The notes under the pieces were generated by a model. It was given only the letters and a program-made list of their open reading frames with translations. It did not search any database and had not been told where the DNA came from. DNA of 64,000 bases from Bin87 sp963663945 (GTDB lineage: Bacteria > Chloroflexota > Dehalococcoidia > Lucifugimonadales > UBA3495), in the NCBI GenBank assembly GCA_963663945.1, contig OY760687.1, forward strand, positions 3,844,001 to 3,908,000. The letters are read 5' to 3'. The position numbers were made by a program, and so were the translations under genes. Positions 15,567-26,000 of the stretch are shown one piece after another; the first letter of the stretch is position 1, and each line of letters opens with the position of its first letter.

Positions 15567-17093
15567 ATGAAATACGACGTGATCATCATCGGGGCCGGCT
15601 CGGCAGGCTGCGTCCTCGCCAACCGATTGTCGGAGGAATCGGATAGGTCGGTGCTGCTCCTGGAGGCTGGACCGGATTACACCATCGACCAACTCCCTGA
15701 TGAGTTGAAGCACGACATGAACCAGGCTGCCTCCGAAGAAGGGGCGGCGCACAACTGGTCGTTCGTCGGCCAGTCCACGCCACAGAATCCGCGTCCCATC
15801 CACGTCGCGCGGGGCAAGGTCACCGGCGGCAGCAGCGCCATCAACCACCAGATCGTGCTGCGCGGAACGCCGGAGGATTTCGACGGATGGGCTGCGTCGG
15901 GCAACGACGAGTGGGACTACCAGAAAACGCTGCCCTACTTCCGCCGCCTGGAAAACGATGCCGATATCCGCGACGATTTCCACGGAACCGACGGCCCGAT
16001 ACCCGTGTGGCGGCACGCCCGCGAGGACTGGCTGCCCCTGCACGCCGCCTTCTACCAGGCCTGCCGGGACCTCGGGTTCCCCGACGACCCCGACATGAAC
16101 CACCCCGACTCCACCGGCGTGGGAAAGGTGCCCCTGAATAACCCCGGCGGCGTCCGTATGAGCACCGCCATCACCTACCTGGACGCCTGCCGGCACCGCC
16201 TCAACCTCACCGTCCGCGCCAACGTGACGGTGCGGCGCATCGTGTTTGATGGCATGCGCGCGACCGGAGTGGAGGTGGAAAGCGGTGGTGACGCGTTCGT
16301 CGTCGAGGGAGAGGAGATTATCCTCAGCGCTGGGGCGATTGCCTCGCCGCAACTGCTGCTGCTGTCTGGGGTTGGCGCTGCCGAGCAGTTGCACCCGTTG
16401 GGCATCGCGCCGGTCCACGACCTGCCTGGCGTGGGGCGCAGCATGAAAAACCACCCGTCGGTATCCATTGTGTACCGTTCGCAGCCTGACCACCACCTCG
16501 CGCCCGACGCGCCGCGCAACCAGGTGGGGCTGCGGTTCACCGCCCAGGGATCACCCGAACGCAACGACATCCAGGTCCAGCCCACGACGTCGTATCCGGA
16601 AAGCCGCGAGGCGCCCAACATCCGCGTGGGATGCCGGCTGGAATTCCCCTACAGCGAAGGCCTGCTGACGCTGGCGTCGGCGGACGTGTCGGTGCAGCCG
16701 GACCTGGACTTCCGTTTCCTGACCGATCCTCGTGACACGGATCGGTTCCGCGACGCCGTGCGCCGCACCGTGGGGATCTTCGAGCATCCGGCTTTCAACG
16801 ACCTGCTGGCGGAACGCCTGTCGCCGACTGACGCGGACCTGGCGGACGACGCTTCCCTGGACGCATGGCTGCAGCAGAGCGCCGGCATCGCCGGCCATAC
16901 TTCGGTGACGTGCAAAATGGGTCCGGCGGCGGATCCCACGGCCGTGGTGGACCAGTATTGCAAGGTGCATGGCCTGCAGAACCTGCGGGTGGTCGACGCC
17001 TCTGTCATGCCGGACATAGTTCGCGCCAACACCAACGCCACCATCATTATGATGGCCGAGCGTGCGGCCGACTTCATCAAAGAAGGTAGTTAG
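15567..17093 (+). CDS. GMC family FAD-dependent oxidoreductase (choline dehydrogenase-like)
   Basis: 508 residues from the ATG at 15567. FAD motif GAGSAG at residues 9-14, and GMC signature 1 (ARGKVTGGSSAINHQ) near 78-92. Signature 2 (GAIASPQLLLLSGVG), the active-site His in GIAGHTSV and the Asn in RANTNATI follow. The family oxidises alcohols or sugars to aldehydes, ketones or lactones. The usual length and all motifs are intact. It is co-directional and tightly spaced with the preceding amidohydrolase, suggesting a two-step alcohol-to-acid pathway; substrate unknown. Confidence 0.95.
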   Translation: MKYDVIIIGAGSAGCVLANRLSEESDRSVLLLEAGPDYTIDQLPDELKHDMNQAASEEGAAHNWSFVGQSTPQNPRPIHVARGKVTGGSSAINHQIVLRGTPEDFDGWAASGNDEWDYQKTLPYFRRLENDADIRDDFHGTDGPIPVWRHAREDWLPLHAAFYQACRDLGFPDDPDMNHPDSTGVGKVPLNNPGGVRMSTAITYLDACRHRLNLTVRANVTVRRIVFDGMRATGVEVESGGDAFVVEGEEIILSAGAIASPQLLLLSGVGAAEQLHPLGIAPVHDLPGVGRSMKNHPSVSIVYRSQPDHHLAPDAPRNQVGLRFTAQGSPERNDIQVQPTTSYPESREAPNIRVGCRLEFPYSEGLLTLASADVSVQPDLDFRFLTDPRDTDRFRDAVRRTVGIFEHPAFNDLLAERLSPTDADLADDASLDAWLQQSAGIAGHTSVTCKMGPAADPTAVVDQYCKVHGLQNLRVVDASVMPDIVRANTNATIIMMAERAADFIKEGS

Positions 17094-17222
17094 TTCCCCA
17101 CTTCGCCTGAACTGTCATTGCGAGCGAAGCGCGGCAATCTCGTTGGGGCCAGGAACGCCGTTGCGATAACGAGATCGTCGCCTCTCTACGCTCCTGGCGA
17201 TGACAAAACGGCTGCGGATGAG
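17094..17222. repeat. Inverted-repeat element, GTCATTGCGAGCGAAGC family (copy 1)
   Basis: Core from TGTCATTGCGAGCGAAGCGC to CTCCTGGCGATGACA forms a long imperfect hairpin. The outer arms are more diverged than in the copies at 27014 and 46819 but are recognisable by alignment. It lies immediately after the GMC gene stop. Similar GTCATTGCGAG elements are scattered in many bacterial genomes. Confidence 0.8.
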
Positions 17223-17276
17223 AGCCAGCGCCCGGTTTCATGCGGTGCGCAACCCGGTGGGACGGAGCGGGCCTCG

Positions 17277-18728
17277 TCACTCGATGGCGTGCAGTACGCC
17301 GTCGTCGGTCCTGACGTAGAGCCGTTCGCCGGCGAATATCGGGGATATCTGGATGGGCGCCCCCAACGGGATGCTCCAGATCAACTCACCGTCGGAGCGG
17401 CGCAGCGCGTAGAGACTGCCGGCGTCGGTCCCGAAGTAGACCCGGTCTCCGACCACCACCGGCGACCCGAATATGGCGCCGTCGGCCGCGAACCGCCACG
17501 TCTCCGTGCCCGAAATCGCGTCAGCCCCGTAGAAGCCGCCCTTGAAACTACCAGCGTATATCGCATCGGCCGCCGCCGCCGGCGTTGATACCAGGCCCGT
17601 CGTAGACCACTGCCCCGTGGCGCGATCGAACGCGAAATCGGGGTCAAACAGCCACATCCGTCCCTTTTGCGCCGCCGGCTTCGGCACGCCCGGCACCTTC
17701 CAGTCCCAGAACTGCTTCCAGACCAGCTTGAACTGGTATTCACCGGCGATCTCCCGGGCGTCTGCATCCACGGCGTGCACCTGTCCGCCGGACGGGAAGT
17801 ACGCCATCCCGTTGGCGATCGCAGGGGACGCTTTGGTGTTCCCCTCAGTGCGGAAGCGCAATTTGCTCTGGCCGGTTCTGGCGTCGAATACGTACAGGTT
17901 GCCGAGGTTGTCCGCGGCATACACGTGGCCGTCACTGACGGCCGGCGCCGCACGGACCTCGCCCACGATGTCCTCCCGCCACAACACCTCTCCGGTGGCC
18001 GCGTCCAGGGCGTTGAGCGCATTGTCGCCCGATCCCACGTAGACGATACCGTCGGCCACGATTGGCGACGAGGCGATGGGCCCTCCGGTCTTGACCGTCC
18101 AGCGGAATTGCTGGGTGTTTCTGTCCACGGCGATGATGCGATGGTCGGTCAGGCCGACGTAGAGCAGGTCGCCGGCCAGGGCGATCGAATGGTCCAGCGG
18201 GCTGGGTACGGTGACTTCCCAGAGTTGCTCGCCGGTCGACGCATCCAGGGCGCTGATCTTGAAAAACGCGCCGACGTACACCACGCCGTCGTGCACGATG
18301 GGCGCGGCCCGGGTCGGAATGCCCAGATCGTGGGACCAGACCACCTTTCCCGCCGGCTGGGTGGCCGCAGTGGGGATGGTACGCGTGAGCTGGAGGTCCC
18401 GCCCAACCATTGACCATTGGTCCGGCAGGGAAGCCGAGCTGAGCCTCGTGCTGGGCGAGTTGAACAGCAGTTTGATCGGGTTCGGGAAGAAGGGATAGTA
18501 AAGCCACGCCAGAAAGAACAGAACAACCACGACTACCCCGGTGCGGATCAGGCGCCGTCTGGTGAACCATCGACGTCCACGAGGGTCATGCCGCGCCCAT
18601 TCGGGGATGTTGGTGACCGGACGGTCGCACTCCCCGCAGGGTTGTCCGGGTTCCTGGCCTTCGGCCCCGCACCAGCCGCAGACCGCGGCGCTGTTTGACC
18701 CAGCATCGGGTCGGGTGGCTTCGTTCAT
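17277..18728 (-). CDS. Membrane-anchored PQQ-like beta-propeller protein with N-terminal zinc ribbon
   Basis: 483 residues. An N-terminal zinc ribbon (CGWC at 17-20, CGEC at 31-34) precedes a single membrane helix (about residues 63-80). The rest is a BamB/PQQ-type propeller with repeated DGVVYVG, ALDAATGE and LWRE-like blades. The propeller would lie outside the membrane and the ribbon in the cytoplasm. PQQ-dependent dehydrogenase residues are not evident, so a scaffold or sensor role is more likely than catalysis. The gene lies 186 bases downstream of the ABC permease, same strand, where an ABC ATPase would be expected. Confidence 0.85.
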   Translation of the reverse strand: MNEATRPDAGSNSAAVCGWCGAEGQEPGQPCGECDRPVTNIPEWARHDPRGRRWFTRRRLIRTGVVVVVLFFLAWLYYPFFPNPIKLLFNSPSTRLSSASLPDQWSMVGRDLQLTRTIPTAATQPAGKVVWSHDLGIPTRAAPIVHDGVVYVGAFFKISALDASTGEQLWEVTVPSPLDHSIALAGDLLYVGLTDHRIIAVDRNTQQFRWTVKTGGPIASSPIVADGIVYVGSGDNALNALDAATGEVLWREDIVGEVRAAPAVSDGHVYAADNLGNLYVFDARTGQSKLRFRTEGNTKASPAIANGMAYFPSGGQVHAVDADAREIAGEYQFKLVWKQFWDWKVPGVPKPAAQKGRMWLFDPDFAFDRATGQWSTTGLVSTPAAAADAIYAGSFKGGFYGADAISGTETWRFAADGAIFGSPVVVGDRVYFGTDAGSLYALRRSDGELIWSIPLGAPIQISPIFAGERLYVRTDDGVLHAIE

Positions 18729-18914
18729 CGGGGACAGATTAGCGTGTCAAGGGGCGTCGCGGCAACAGTGTAGTGTCCCGCCCGGTTGTTGGCCCGGCCG
18801 GTGCCGCGGGGTGCAACGCAGACGACGGCGCGGATGCGCATACCGCACCCGCGCCGGTCGATGCTCTGGCTACCGCGATAGATTGTGGGCTCACTGATGA
18901 CAGCGCCTGGATGG

Positions 18915-19793
18915 TTACAGGTTGCGCTGTTTGGGGTCCAGCTTGTCGCGCAGCCAGTCTCCCAGCAGGTTCATGGACAGGACCGTGAGCAGGATGGCCA
19001 GCCCGGGGAAGAAGGACAGCCACCAGGCGTCGGTCACGAACGACCGTCCGTCGGCCACCATCACGCCCCATGCCGGCGTGGGCCGAGAGATGCCGGCGCC
19101 CAGGAAGCTGAGGGTCGCTTCCAGCACGATGACGAAACCCACCTGGAGGGTGGCCAGCACCACTATCGTGTTCACGATGTTCGGGAAGATGTACCGGAGC
19201 ATGATCCGCTTATTGGACGCTCCGGAGACCCGGGCCCGGGAGATGTAGTCCTGAGCGCGTATGGTCAACGCTTCGCCGCGAACCAGCCGAGCATAACGAG
19301 ACCATTGGCTCAACACCAGCACCGCGATCAGTATCTTCATGCTGGGTCCCGCCATCGCGGCGACCACAATTGCCACCACGATGATGGGCAGAGACAGCGA
19401 GATGTCCACCAGGCGCATCATCAGGTTGTCCGCCCAGCCGCCGTAAAACGCGGACACAATACCGAAAGTGGTGCCGATTATCCCCGATATCAGTATCGCC
19501 ACGCTGGCCACCAACATCGACACGCGGGCTCCATGCATGACCCGACTGAGTACGTCCCGCCCGATATCGTCGGTGCCGAACCAGTGCTGCGCCGAGGGTT
19601 CAGCGAAGCGATTCTTCATATCGCCTTTCAGTGGATCGTACGGAGCGATCCAATTGGCGCCGAGGGCAGGGATGAGCAGGACTATCACCAGGACAGCCAC
19701 TGGAATGATCGGGTAGCGGAACGCTTCCCTCGTGTAATGGCCGATTCGTGATGGCGGACGTGGGCTGCTAATTTCCGGCAGTGCTATGGCCAT
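18915..19793 (-). CDS. Peptide/nickel-type ABC transporter permease (DppC-like)
   Basis: 292 residues. An N-terminal membrane helix with the extracytoplasmic segment PYDPLKGDMKNRF and HWFGTDDIGRDVLSRVMHGAR is typical of DppC/OppC. Five further helices follow, with the EAA loop EALTIRAQDYISRARVSGAS that docks the ATPase. The operon order on the minus strand is SBP (22667), DppB-like (20745), then this gene, with 31 bases between the two permeases. No ATPase follows; the next gene is the zinc-ribbon propeller. Confidence 0.95.
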   Translation of the reverse strand: MAIALPEISSPRPPSRIGHYTREAFRYPIIPVAVLVIVLLIPALGANWIAPYDPLKGDMKNRFAEPSAQHWFGTDDIGRDVLSRVMHGARVSMLVASVAILISGIIGTTFGIVSAFYGGWADNLMMRLVDISLSLPIIVVAIVVAAMAGPSMKILIAVLVLSQWSRYARLVRGEALTIRAQDYISRARVSGASNKRIMLRYIFPNIVNTIVVLATLQVGFVIVLEATLSFLGAGISRPTPAWGVMVADGRSFVTDAWWLSFFPGLAILLTVLSMNLLGDWLRDKLDPKQRNL

Positions 19794-19824
19794 AGCTGTT
19801 GTCCTCGTTTAGAACCTGGTGGCG

Positions 19825-20745
19825 TCAGTTGTACCGTATGCGCGGGTCGAGGTAGGCATATGCTATGTCCACCAACAGATTCGCGGTGATGTAGATGGTG
19901 GTGAAGGTGAGCATTATGCCCTGCAACAGAGCGTAATCGCTGGACCGGGCCGCGTTGAACAGCAGGAACCCCAAACCGGGCCACTGGAAGACCGTTTCAA
20001 TGGAAACGGAGCCCACCATCAGCGATCCCAACGTGATCGCGAAGTAGGTCAGGGGGGCGATAGCCGCGTTACGCAAGCAGTGCTTCCAGATGATCTTGCG
20101 CTCGGGAAGGCCCTTGATGCGGGCCAGTTTCACATACTCGCTATCCAGCACGTCCAGCATGGACGAACGGACCAGCCGAAGCATGGCGGCCACCTGGAAC
20201 CATCCGATGGCGACGGCCGGCAGGATCAGGTGCTTGATGCCGCCCTTTCCCGAGGTTGGGAACCAGTCCAACTGCACGGCAAAGATCCACATGAGGACGA
20301 TGCCCAGCCAGAACACGGGCAGAGATTGGCCCAGCAGGGCCACCACCTTGCCCGTCCAGTCGAAGACGGTGTCCCGGTAGGTTGCCGTGAGGACCCCGAT
20401 GGGCAAACCGATGGCGACGGCCACCAGGATGCCGGCTCCGGCAAGCTGGATGGTGGCCATGAAACGGTCCGCGATGAGTTGAGAGACGGTGAACCTGGGG
20501 TACTTGAACGAGTGGCCGAAGTCTCCTCGGACGGCGTTAGCAACGTAGGTGAAATACTGGACGTGCAACGGTTCGTTGATGCCCCAGAATTCCTCCAGGT
20601 CGGCCCTGACCTCGGCATCGGCATCGTCAGGCAATATGGCATCCAGGGGATTGCCGCCGGCGTGGCCCAGGGCGAAGGCAATCACGCTCACCACCACCAG
20701 GACCAGGATCGCCTGGAGGAGGCGCATAATGATGTACCGTTGCAT
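19825..20745 (-). CDS. Peptide/nickel-type ABC transporter permease (DppB-like)
   Basis: 306 residues with the DppB N-terminus (MQRYIIMRLLQAILVLVVVS) and the periplasmic loop with LPDDADAEVRADLEEFWGIN. The EAA-type loop (SEYVKLARIKGLPERKIIWKH) and the terminal YAYLDPRIRYN are present. It pairs with the DppC-like permease to form the channel of an importer for oligopeptides or similar solutes. It lies between the substrate-binding lipoprotein and DppC in one operon. Confidence 0.95.
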   Translation of the reverse strand: MQRYIIMRLLQAILVLVVVSVIAFALGHAGGNPLDAILPDDADAEVRADLEEFWGINEPLHVQYFTYVANAVRGDFGHSFKYPRFTVSQLIADRFMATIQLAGAGILVAVAIGLPIGVLTATYRDTVFDWTGKVVALLGQSLPVFWLGIVLMWIFAVQLDWFPTSGKGGIKHLILPAVAIGWFQVAAMLRLVRSSMLDVLDSEYVKLARIKGLPERKIIWKHCLRNAAIAPLTYFAITLGSLMVGSVSIETVFQWPGLGFLLFNAARSSDYALLQGIMLTFTTIYITANLLVDIAYAYLDPRIRYN

Positions 20746-20858
20746 CCTTAACTCCTAGCCGAGTTCACGCGGGTGGGATTGGCAGTGCGCATCGCGATTG
20801 TTGGTTGCCCAGCAATCGCGATGCGTTGAGACCGGACTATGTAGCGGTTGGGCGAGGA

Positions 20859-22667
20859 TCAGCAGGGGGGAGCTTCGATCAACTCGTTGCTGCCCAGGTC
20901 ACCGCCCTCCCAACCTGGGAAGGGCCAGGCGCAGATGATCTTCGGGTCCACGATGGTCTCGATGGGCACCCAGAACAGTGGTATCCACTCGTGCTGATAG
21001 AACTTGATGTCCCCGATCTGGGCCAGGACCTTTTCGCGCGCCACCGGGTCCACGGTGACCTGCAACTCGTGGTACAGGTCCTGCAGTTCGGCGGTCTCGT
21101 ACATAAAGACCGTGCCGCCATCTTCCTTGGGGGTGTTGAACAGCATGATCTGGGCTTCCACGGCCTTGAAGGAAGGCGTGGTCGCCAGCGCCGTTTCGTG
21201 GTTCTCCTTGTTCCGGCGCCGGGCAACGACGGCTGCGCGGTCTTCGTCGCGGAGTTCCAACTCCACTCCGATCTCCGCCCAGGCCAGTTGCATGAACTGT
21301 GCAATCTGGGGAAGCTCAGGCGCGCCGGGGAAGGGATACATCGGAACCGTGATCTTGAACCCCTCCGGGTATCCGGCTTCGATCAGGAGCTGCTTGGAGG
21401 CCTCGAGGTCGTAGCCGTACTCCTCTTCCCAATCCTCGTCCCACTTGGGGTTCCAGAAGGTCAGGGTGGGATGGAAGGCGTGGACCTTGGAGTCCCACAC
21501 GCGGCCCTTGTACAGCTCTGACTTGAAGGTCTCGCGGTCCACGGCCTTGTTGAGGGCCTTGCGTACCTTGATCCCGATTTCACCGGGCGCGGTTACCGGG
21601 AAGTCGGGGTCATAGTTCTCGGCGTCACCGTAGAACATGCCGCCGAACCGGAAAGCCGTCTGCTGGGCCGGGCCGTTGCTCGGGATGATCTTGAAACCTT
21701 CCTCGGTCAGTTTGTCGCCCAGGTCGCGGTTGACTTCCGTCATGTGCGTCTCGCCGGCGCGGAACTGCGCCAGGCGGGTGGACTCTTCCAGCACCCAGGT
21801 GTTCCGCATTTCGGGGTACACCGGGTCATGCCGCCAGTGTCCGTCCGGGAATGCGAGGGAGTAGTCCACATGGACTTCTTCTTCCCGGCCGTCATACTGG
21901 TAGGGACCGGTGCCGGCCAGGCGCTCGTAATACTCGGTGGTGCAGCCTTCGCTGGCAACGTTCTCAGCAACGTCGAACCCGCCAGCCGCGTCGCACTGGG
22001 CCTTGCTGTAAATCATGTTCCCTGCGGATTCAGCAGCGTAGAACAGGTACTCGGCGGAGGGCTTCTTCATGTGGACCCGGATGTTGTAGGGATCCAGGAT
22101 TTCCACAGATTCGTAGTTACAGATTCCGCCACGGTAGCTGGCGCGGGAACCTTTCTGGCACGTGAGCAGGAAGCTATGCGCCACGTCATCAGCCGTGAAC
22201 TCGCCAACGTCTCGGTGGAACTGAACGCCCTGCTCCAGCTCGAAGGTCCAAACATCGCCGGTGGCGTTCATCTCCCAGCTCTTCGCCAGCATTGGCTGCC
22301 AGGTGCTGTCGTAGGGATCCAACTGTACCAGGTACTCCATGAACGGACTGTGCTGGTACACGAAGTCAACACCGCCCAACCACGGCACTACAGTGTCGTC
22401 GATCGGCGTGATCAGGCCCAGGATGACCTTCTGTACGGGCAACTGGCCCTCGTCCGCGACATTGCCGGCAGGCTGATCCTGGGACGCAGGCATTGCGGTG
22501 GGCTGGGCGGCTGCGGCGGGTGCGCCCCCGGATGCCGGCTGGGCTGCGGCCGGCTGGGCGGTTTCCGCCGGGGCCTCGGCGCCTCCGCAAGCTGCGACGA
22601 ATGTCAGCAGCAGCAGCGCTGGCAAGAGCATCAACGCCGTTTTGATCTTGATTCCGTTGCGGTTCAT
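20859..22667 (-). CDS. ABC transporter substrate-binding lipoprotein (SBP_bac_5 family)
   Basis: 602 residues. A signal peptide with the lipobox FVAAC gives a lipid-anchored Cys at about residue 27, followed by a disordered Ala/Pro/Gln linker. The body has the family-5 pattern, including ADDVAHSFL, AENVASEGC and GTGPYQYDGREEE. GGAGG 8 bases upstream supports the start. It delivers the ligand to the two permeases downstream. Family 5 binds peptides, nickel, glycosides or opines; the specificity cannot be read here. Confidence 0.94.
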   Translation of the reverse strand: MNRNGIKIKTALMLLPALLLLTFVAACGGAEAPAETAQPAAAQPASGGAPAAAAQPTAMPASQDQPAGNVADEGQLPVQKVILGLITPIDDTVVPWLGGVDFVYQHSPFMEYLVQLDPYDSTWQPMLAKSWEMNATGDVWTFELEQGVQFHRDVGEFTADDVAHSFLLTCQKGSRASYRGGICNYESVEILDPYNIRVHMKKPSAEYLFYAAESAGNMIYSKAQCDAAGGFDVAENVASEGCTTEYYERLAGTGPYQYDGREEEVHVDYSLAFPDGHWRHDPVYPEMRNTWVLEESTRLAQFRAGETHMTEVNRDLGDKLTEEGFKIIPSNGPAQQTAFRFGGMFYGDAENYDPDFPVTAPGEIGIKVRKALNKAVDRETFKSELYKGRVWDSKVHAFHPTLTFWNPKWDEDWEEEYGYDLEASKQLLIEAGYPEGFKITVPMYPFPGAPELPQIAQFMQLAWAEIGVELELRDEDRAAVVARRRNKENHETALATTPSFKAVEAQIMLFNTPKEDGGTVFMYETAELQDLYHELQVTVDPVAREKVLAQIGDIKFYQHEWIPLFWVPIETIVDPKIICAWPFPGWEGGDLGSNELIEAPPC

Positions 22668-23094
22668 TACCAGACCTCCAGGCTGTGATTGTCACGTCCA
22701 CGAACCGTGTTCGAGACGCTTGCCATCCTTGGTTTCCCGAGCCGAGAATCGACAATCGATTCGGCTCATTTATCTGGTTGCGAATTCAGTTTGCGATTCT
22801 GAAATACCCGTCAGGCTCCGTCGCAAAATAGGCGGAATTGAGTATTGTTTTCGTTTGACGGAGCTGGTTTCCGTTAGAGACTTTACGAATTCCTATCATG
22901 TTGGCGCAATCGATCTTCGAGTGACGTAACATGTTGCGACCAATTCGCAGTCATTCGTAAAGTAGGCGGAATGTATACCAGCTATGTTGCTCATGTCAAT
23001 AGCGTCGATATTGACGGCCCGGTTGCTCAGGTCGTGATGCTTCCCGCCGCACGTTGCCCGTGACGCGGTAGAACCGTCGGGGAAACGACCCGGA
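22668..23094. other. AT-richer regulatory region upstream of the ABC importer operon
   Basis: No gene is supported. TAGGCGGAAT occurs twice (22829-22838 and 22963-22972), 134 bases apart. The near-palindrome GTAACATGTTGC lies around 22926-22937. These are candidate binding sites for a regulator of the importer operon, which starts at 22667 on the minus strand. Confidence 0.35.
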
Positions 23095-26000
23095 TTACGG
23101 AGCCTCGATGATGCTTAACTGTTGGTTGGCCGGCACGTCGTGGAGGGTCTGGACGATGCCGCTGGGCCACTGGATCTGAATGGTGTCGGCCCGGCTCGCC
23201 GAGCCGAGGCCGAAGTGGGCGGTCAGCATGTTCTGGCTCTTGTTGCTGGAGCCGGCGGCGATTTCCCGGATTTGCGTGCGGCCGTCCGCAACCACCGTGA
23301 CCCGGGCCCCGATGCCATCCCGGTTGCTCACCGTGCCCACAGTTCGGATTTGGAGCCAGTTGGCGTCCCCAAGGCAGCTATTCTGGAACAGGCGGGCACT
23401 CTGGGCTTCATCGCCGGCCAGGCCCAGGTTTGCCACGTACAGGTCCAGGCAGCCGTCGTTGTTGAAGTCGGCGTAGGCCACGCCCCGGCCGACGCCCCGG
23501 TCGTCGGCGCCGCTGATGGACGATACGTCCTCGAAGACGGCCTGCCCGGTATTGCGCAGCAGCAGATTGGGTTGATGCCGGCGATTGGTCAACGCGTCGC
23601 TGTCCAGGTGGCCGCTGGCAATGTAGAGGTCCTCCCAACCGTCGTTGTCATAGTCGAAAAACACCGTGCCCCAGCTGACGCGCTGCCGCCTTTGAAAGGC
23701 GCCCATTCCGGCCTCGGCGTCGGCGGCCGTTTCGGTGAAGGTGAGCCCATCGCCGTTGTTTCTCAGCAGCACGTTGTCTTCAATATTGGTGACGTAGAGG
23801 TCGAAGTGTCCGTCGAGATCGTAGTCGCCCACCGCGAGACCCATGCCGAACATCGCGACGTCGGCCCGGGAATCGCGAGAAATATCCTCAAAGTGCCAGA
23901 TTCCGTCGGCGGCCGGACCATCGTTGCGCCACAGGACGTTGGGCTGGGCGTCGTGCCCGAAGTCGTTCACCACGTAGAGGTCGGAGTCGCCGTCGTTGTC
24001 GAAGTCAAGCCAGCCCGGCTGGAACCCGGCGCCCCAAAGGCTGCCGTACTCCCCGGGGATTTTCCCCGGAGACCCGGTGTCGCCGAGCAGGTGCGAGACC
24101 TCGGTAAAACTGCCGTCGCCGTTGTTGTGGAAAAGGCCAAGCGGTCGCACGGCAAGGTAAAAGGCCCGGAGATCCAGTGCTTCCATGTCCGATTCTTCCA
24201 GGTGCCGTACGACAACGAAGTCCAGATGTCCGTCCCGGTCATAGTCGCCCCAGGCGCAGCCCATGGAGCGGTAGCTGGGATCGGGATCGCCCAACCCGGC
24301 GCCGTCCGTCACGTCATCGAAGGCTCCCGAGCCGTTGTTCCGAAAGAGCTTGCTGGAGCCCCAGTTGGTGACGTAGAGGTCCTGGTCGCCGTCGTTGTCA
24401 TAGTCGGCGGCGCACCCTCCGTTGGACAGGCCCATCAGTTCGTCGACCCCGGCCTCCGAGGCGACGTCGGTAAACGATCCGTCGCCGTTGTTCCGGTACA
24501 GCGCGTTGGCTCCGTCGATCTGGTCAGGCGATTCGCCCCAGGAGGGTTTGGACGCCACGTAGATGTCCTGCCGGCCGTCGTTGTTGAAATCAAAGACGAT
24601 GACGCCAGCGCCCAACGGTATACGGTCCACCGGATCGCGGAAGTGCTGGAAATCGACGCCGGCCTCTTGCGCAACATCGGTGAACAACGGTTGCTGATAG
24701 GTGAACCCCCGGGGCAAACTGCCGCTACGGCCATCGGGATTGGTTATCACCACGTCGACGACGCCGGCCGGGTGCTGAGGCGCCGCAACGGTCATCGTGT
24801 GGGAGTCCAGGAACTCCACGACCGTCGCCTCCACATCGCCAATGGAGACGCGGCTGCCTTCTGCCAGGCCGGCGCCGGAGATGGTCACCAGGCTTCCGCC
24901 CGAGGTGGCGGCGGCGGCGGGCTCCAGTGATACAATCCGGAGCCCCGCCGGGTAGTCCGACAGCAGATCGCCGGGACCCCACGCGGGCGCACCGTCGGCG
25001 CCGGTGCCGTGGGTGAGGTTGACCTGGTGTGACCCATCGGCGTTCATCGCCATGATCTCCGGAGCGCCGTAGCGGTCGCTGGTGAAGGTTATCCGGGCTC
25101 CGTCGGGAGACCAGGAGGGCCAGGAATCGTTGAAGACGTCCCCTGACAGCTGCACCGGGTTCGCGCCGTCGGCGTCCATCACGTAGATGGCGCGCCGGCC
25201 GGTTCGACTGGATGAAAAGGCAATTTTGGAACCGTCCGGCGACCAGATGGGAAATTCGTCGGAGGTTGCGTTTTTCGTCAGACGGATCTGGTTGGAGCCG
25301 TCGGCGTCCATCACGTAGATTTCCAGGTTGCCGTCGCGGCGCGAGTTGAACAGGATACGCTGCCCATCTGGAGACCAGGAGGGGGAGGAGTCGTACCCCG
25401 GATCGTTGGTCAAGTTGATCTGGTTGGAGCCGTCGGCGTCCATCACGTAGATCTCGCGGTTGCCGTCGCGCTCCGAGGAATAGGCGATCCGGCTGCCGTC
25501 GGGCGACCACGCCGGCAGTGCGTTGTCCGGGCCGTTGTCCTCGGTGAGGCGACGCGCGCGCGCGCCGTCGGCGTTCATCACGTAAATTTCGGGGCTACCG
25601 TCACGGTCGGACACGAACGCGATCTTTTTGCCGTCGGGGGACCAGGCCGGCATGTCGTCGTAGCTGGAATTGTTGGTGAGCCGTTTCAGGTCGGAGCCGT
25701 CGGGAAGCATGGAGTAAATCTCAAAGTCGCCGCCCCGGTCCGAGCTGAAAACGATGCGGGAGTCGGAGGTGTCCAGGAAGAATGGGCCGACGAACAGCAG
25801 CCCCACGCCGCCGACCATGCTCAGGCTCCAGGTGCCGGCAGCAAAGGCGGCCACTGCTCTCTTGGGCATCACCCGCGCCAGTCCCCAGAGGGTGAAGGGG
25901 CCGGCCGCCGCCGCTCCGAACAGGAGCGCCGCCGCCGGCGCGGCCCCCATGCCCACCAGCATCAGCACCGCCACCAGCGGGATCTCGAAAAGCAGAGGCA

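Noticed and set aside
23800..24700. Periodic sequence suggesting a tandem DNA or CRISPR-like array
   Set aside because: The periodicity is that of VCBS protein repeats (DxDxDG calcium loops) within a coding frame.
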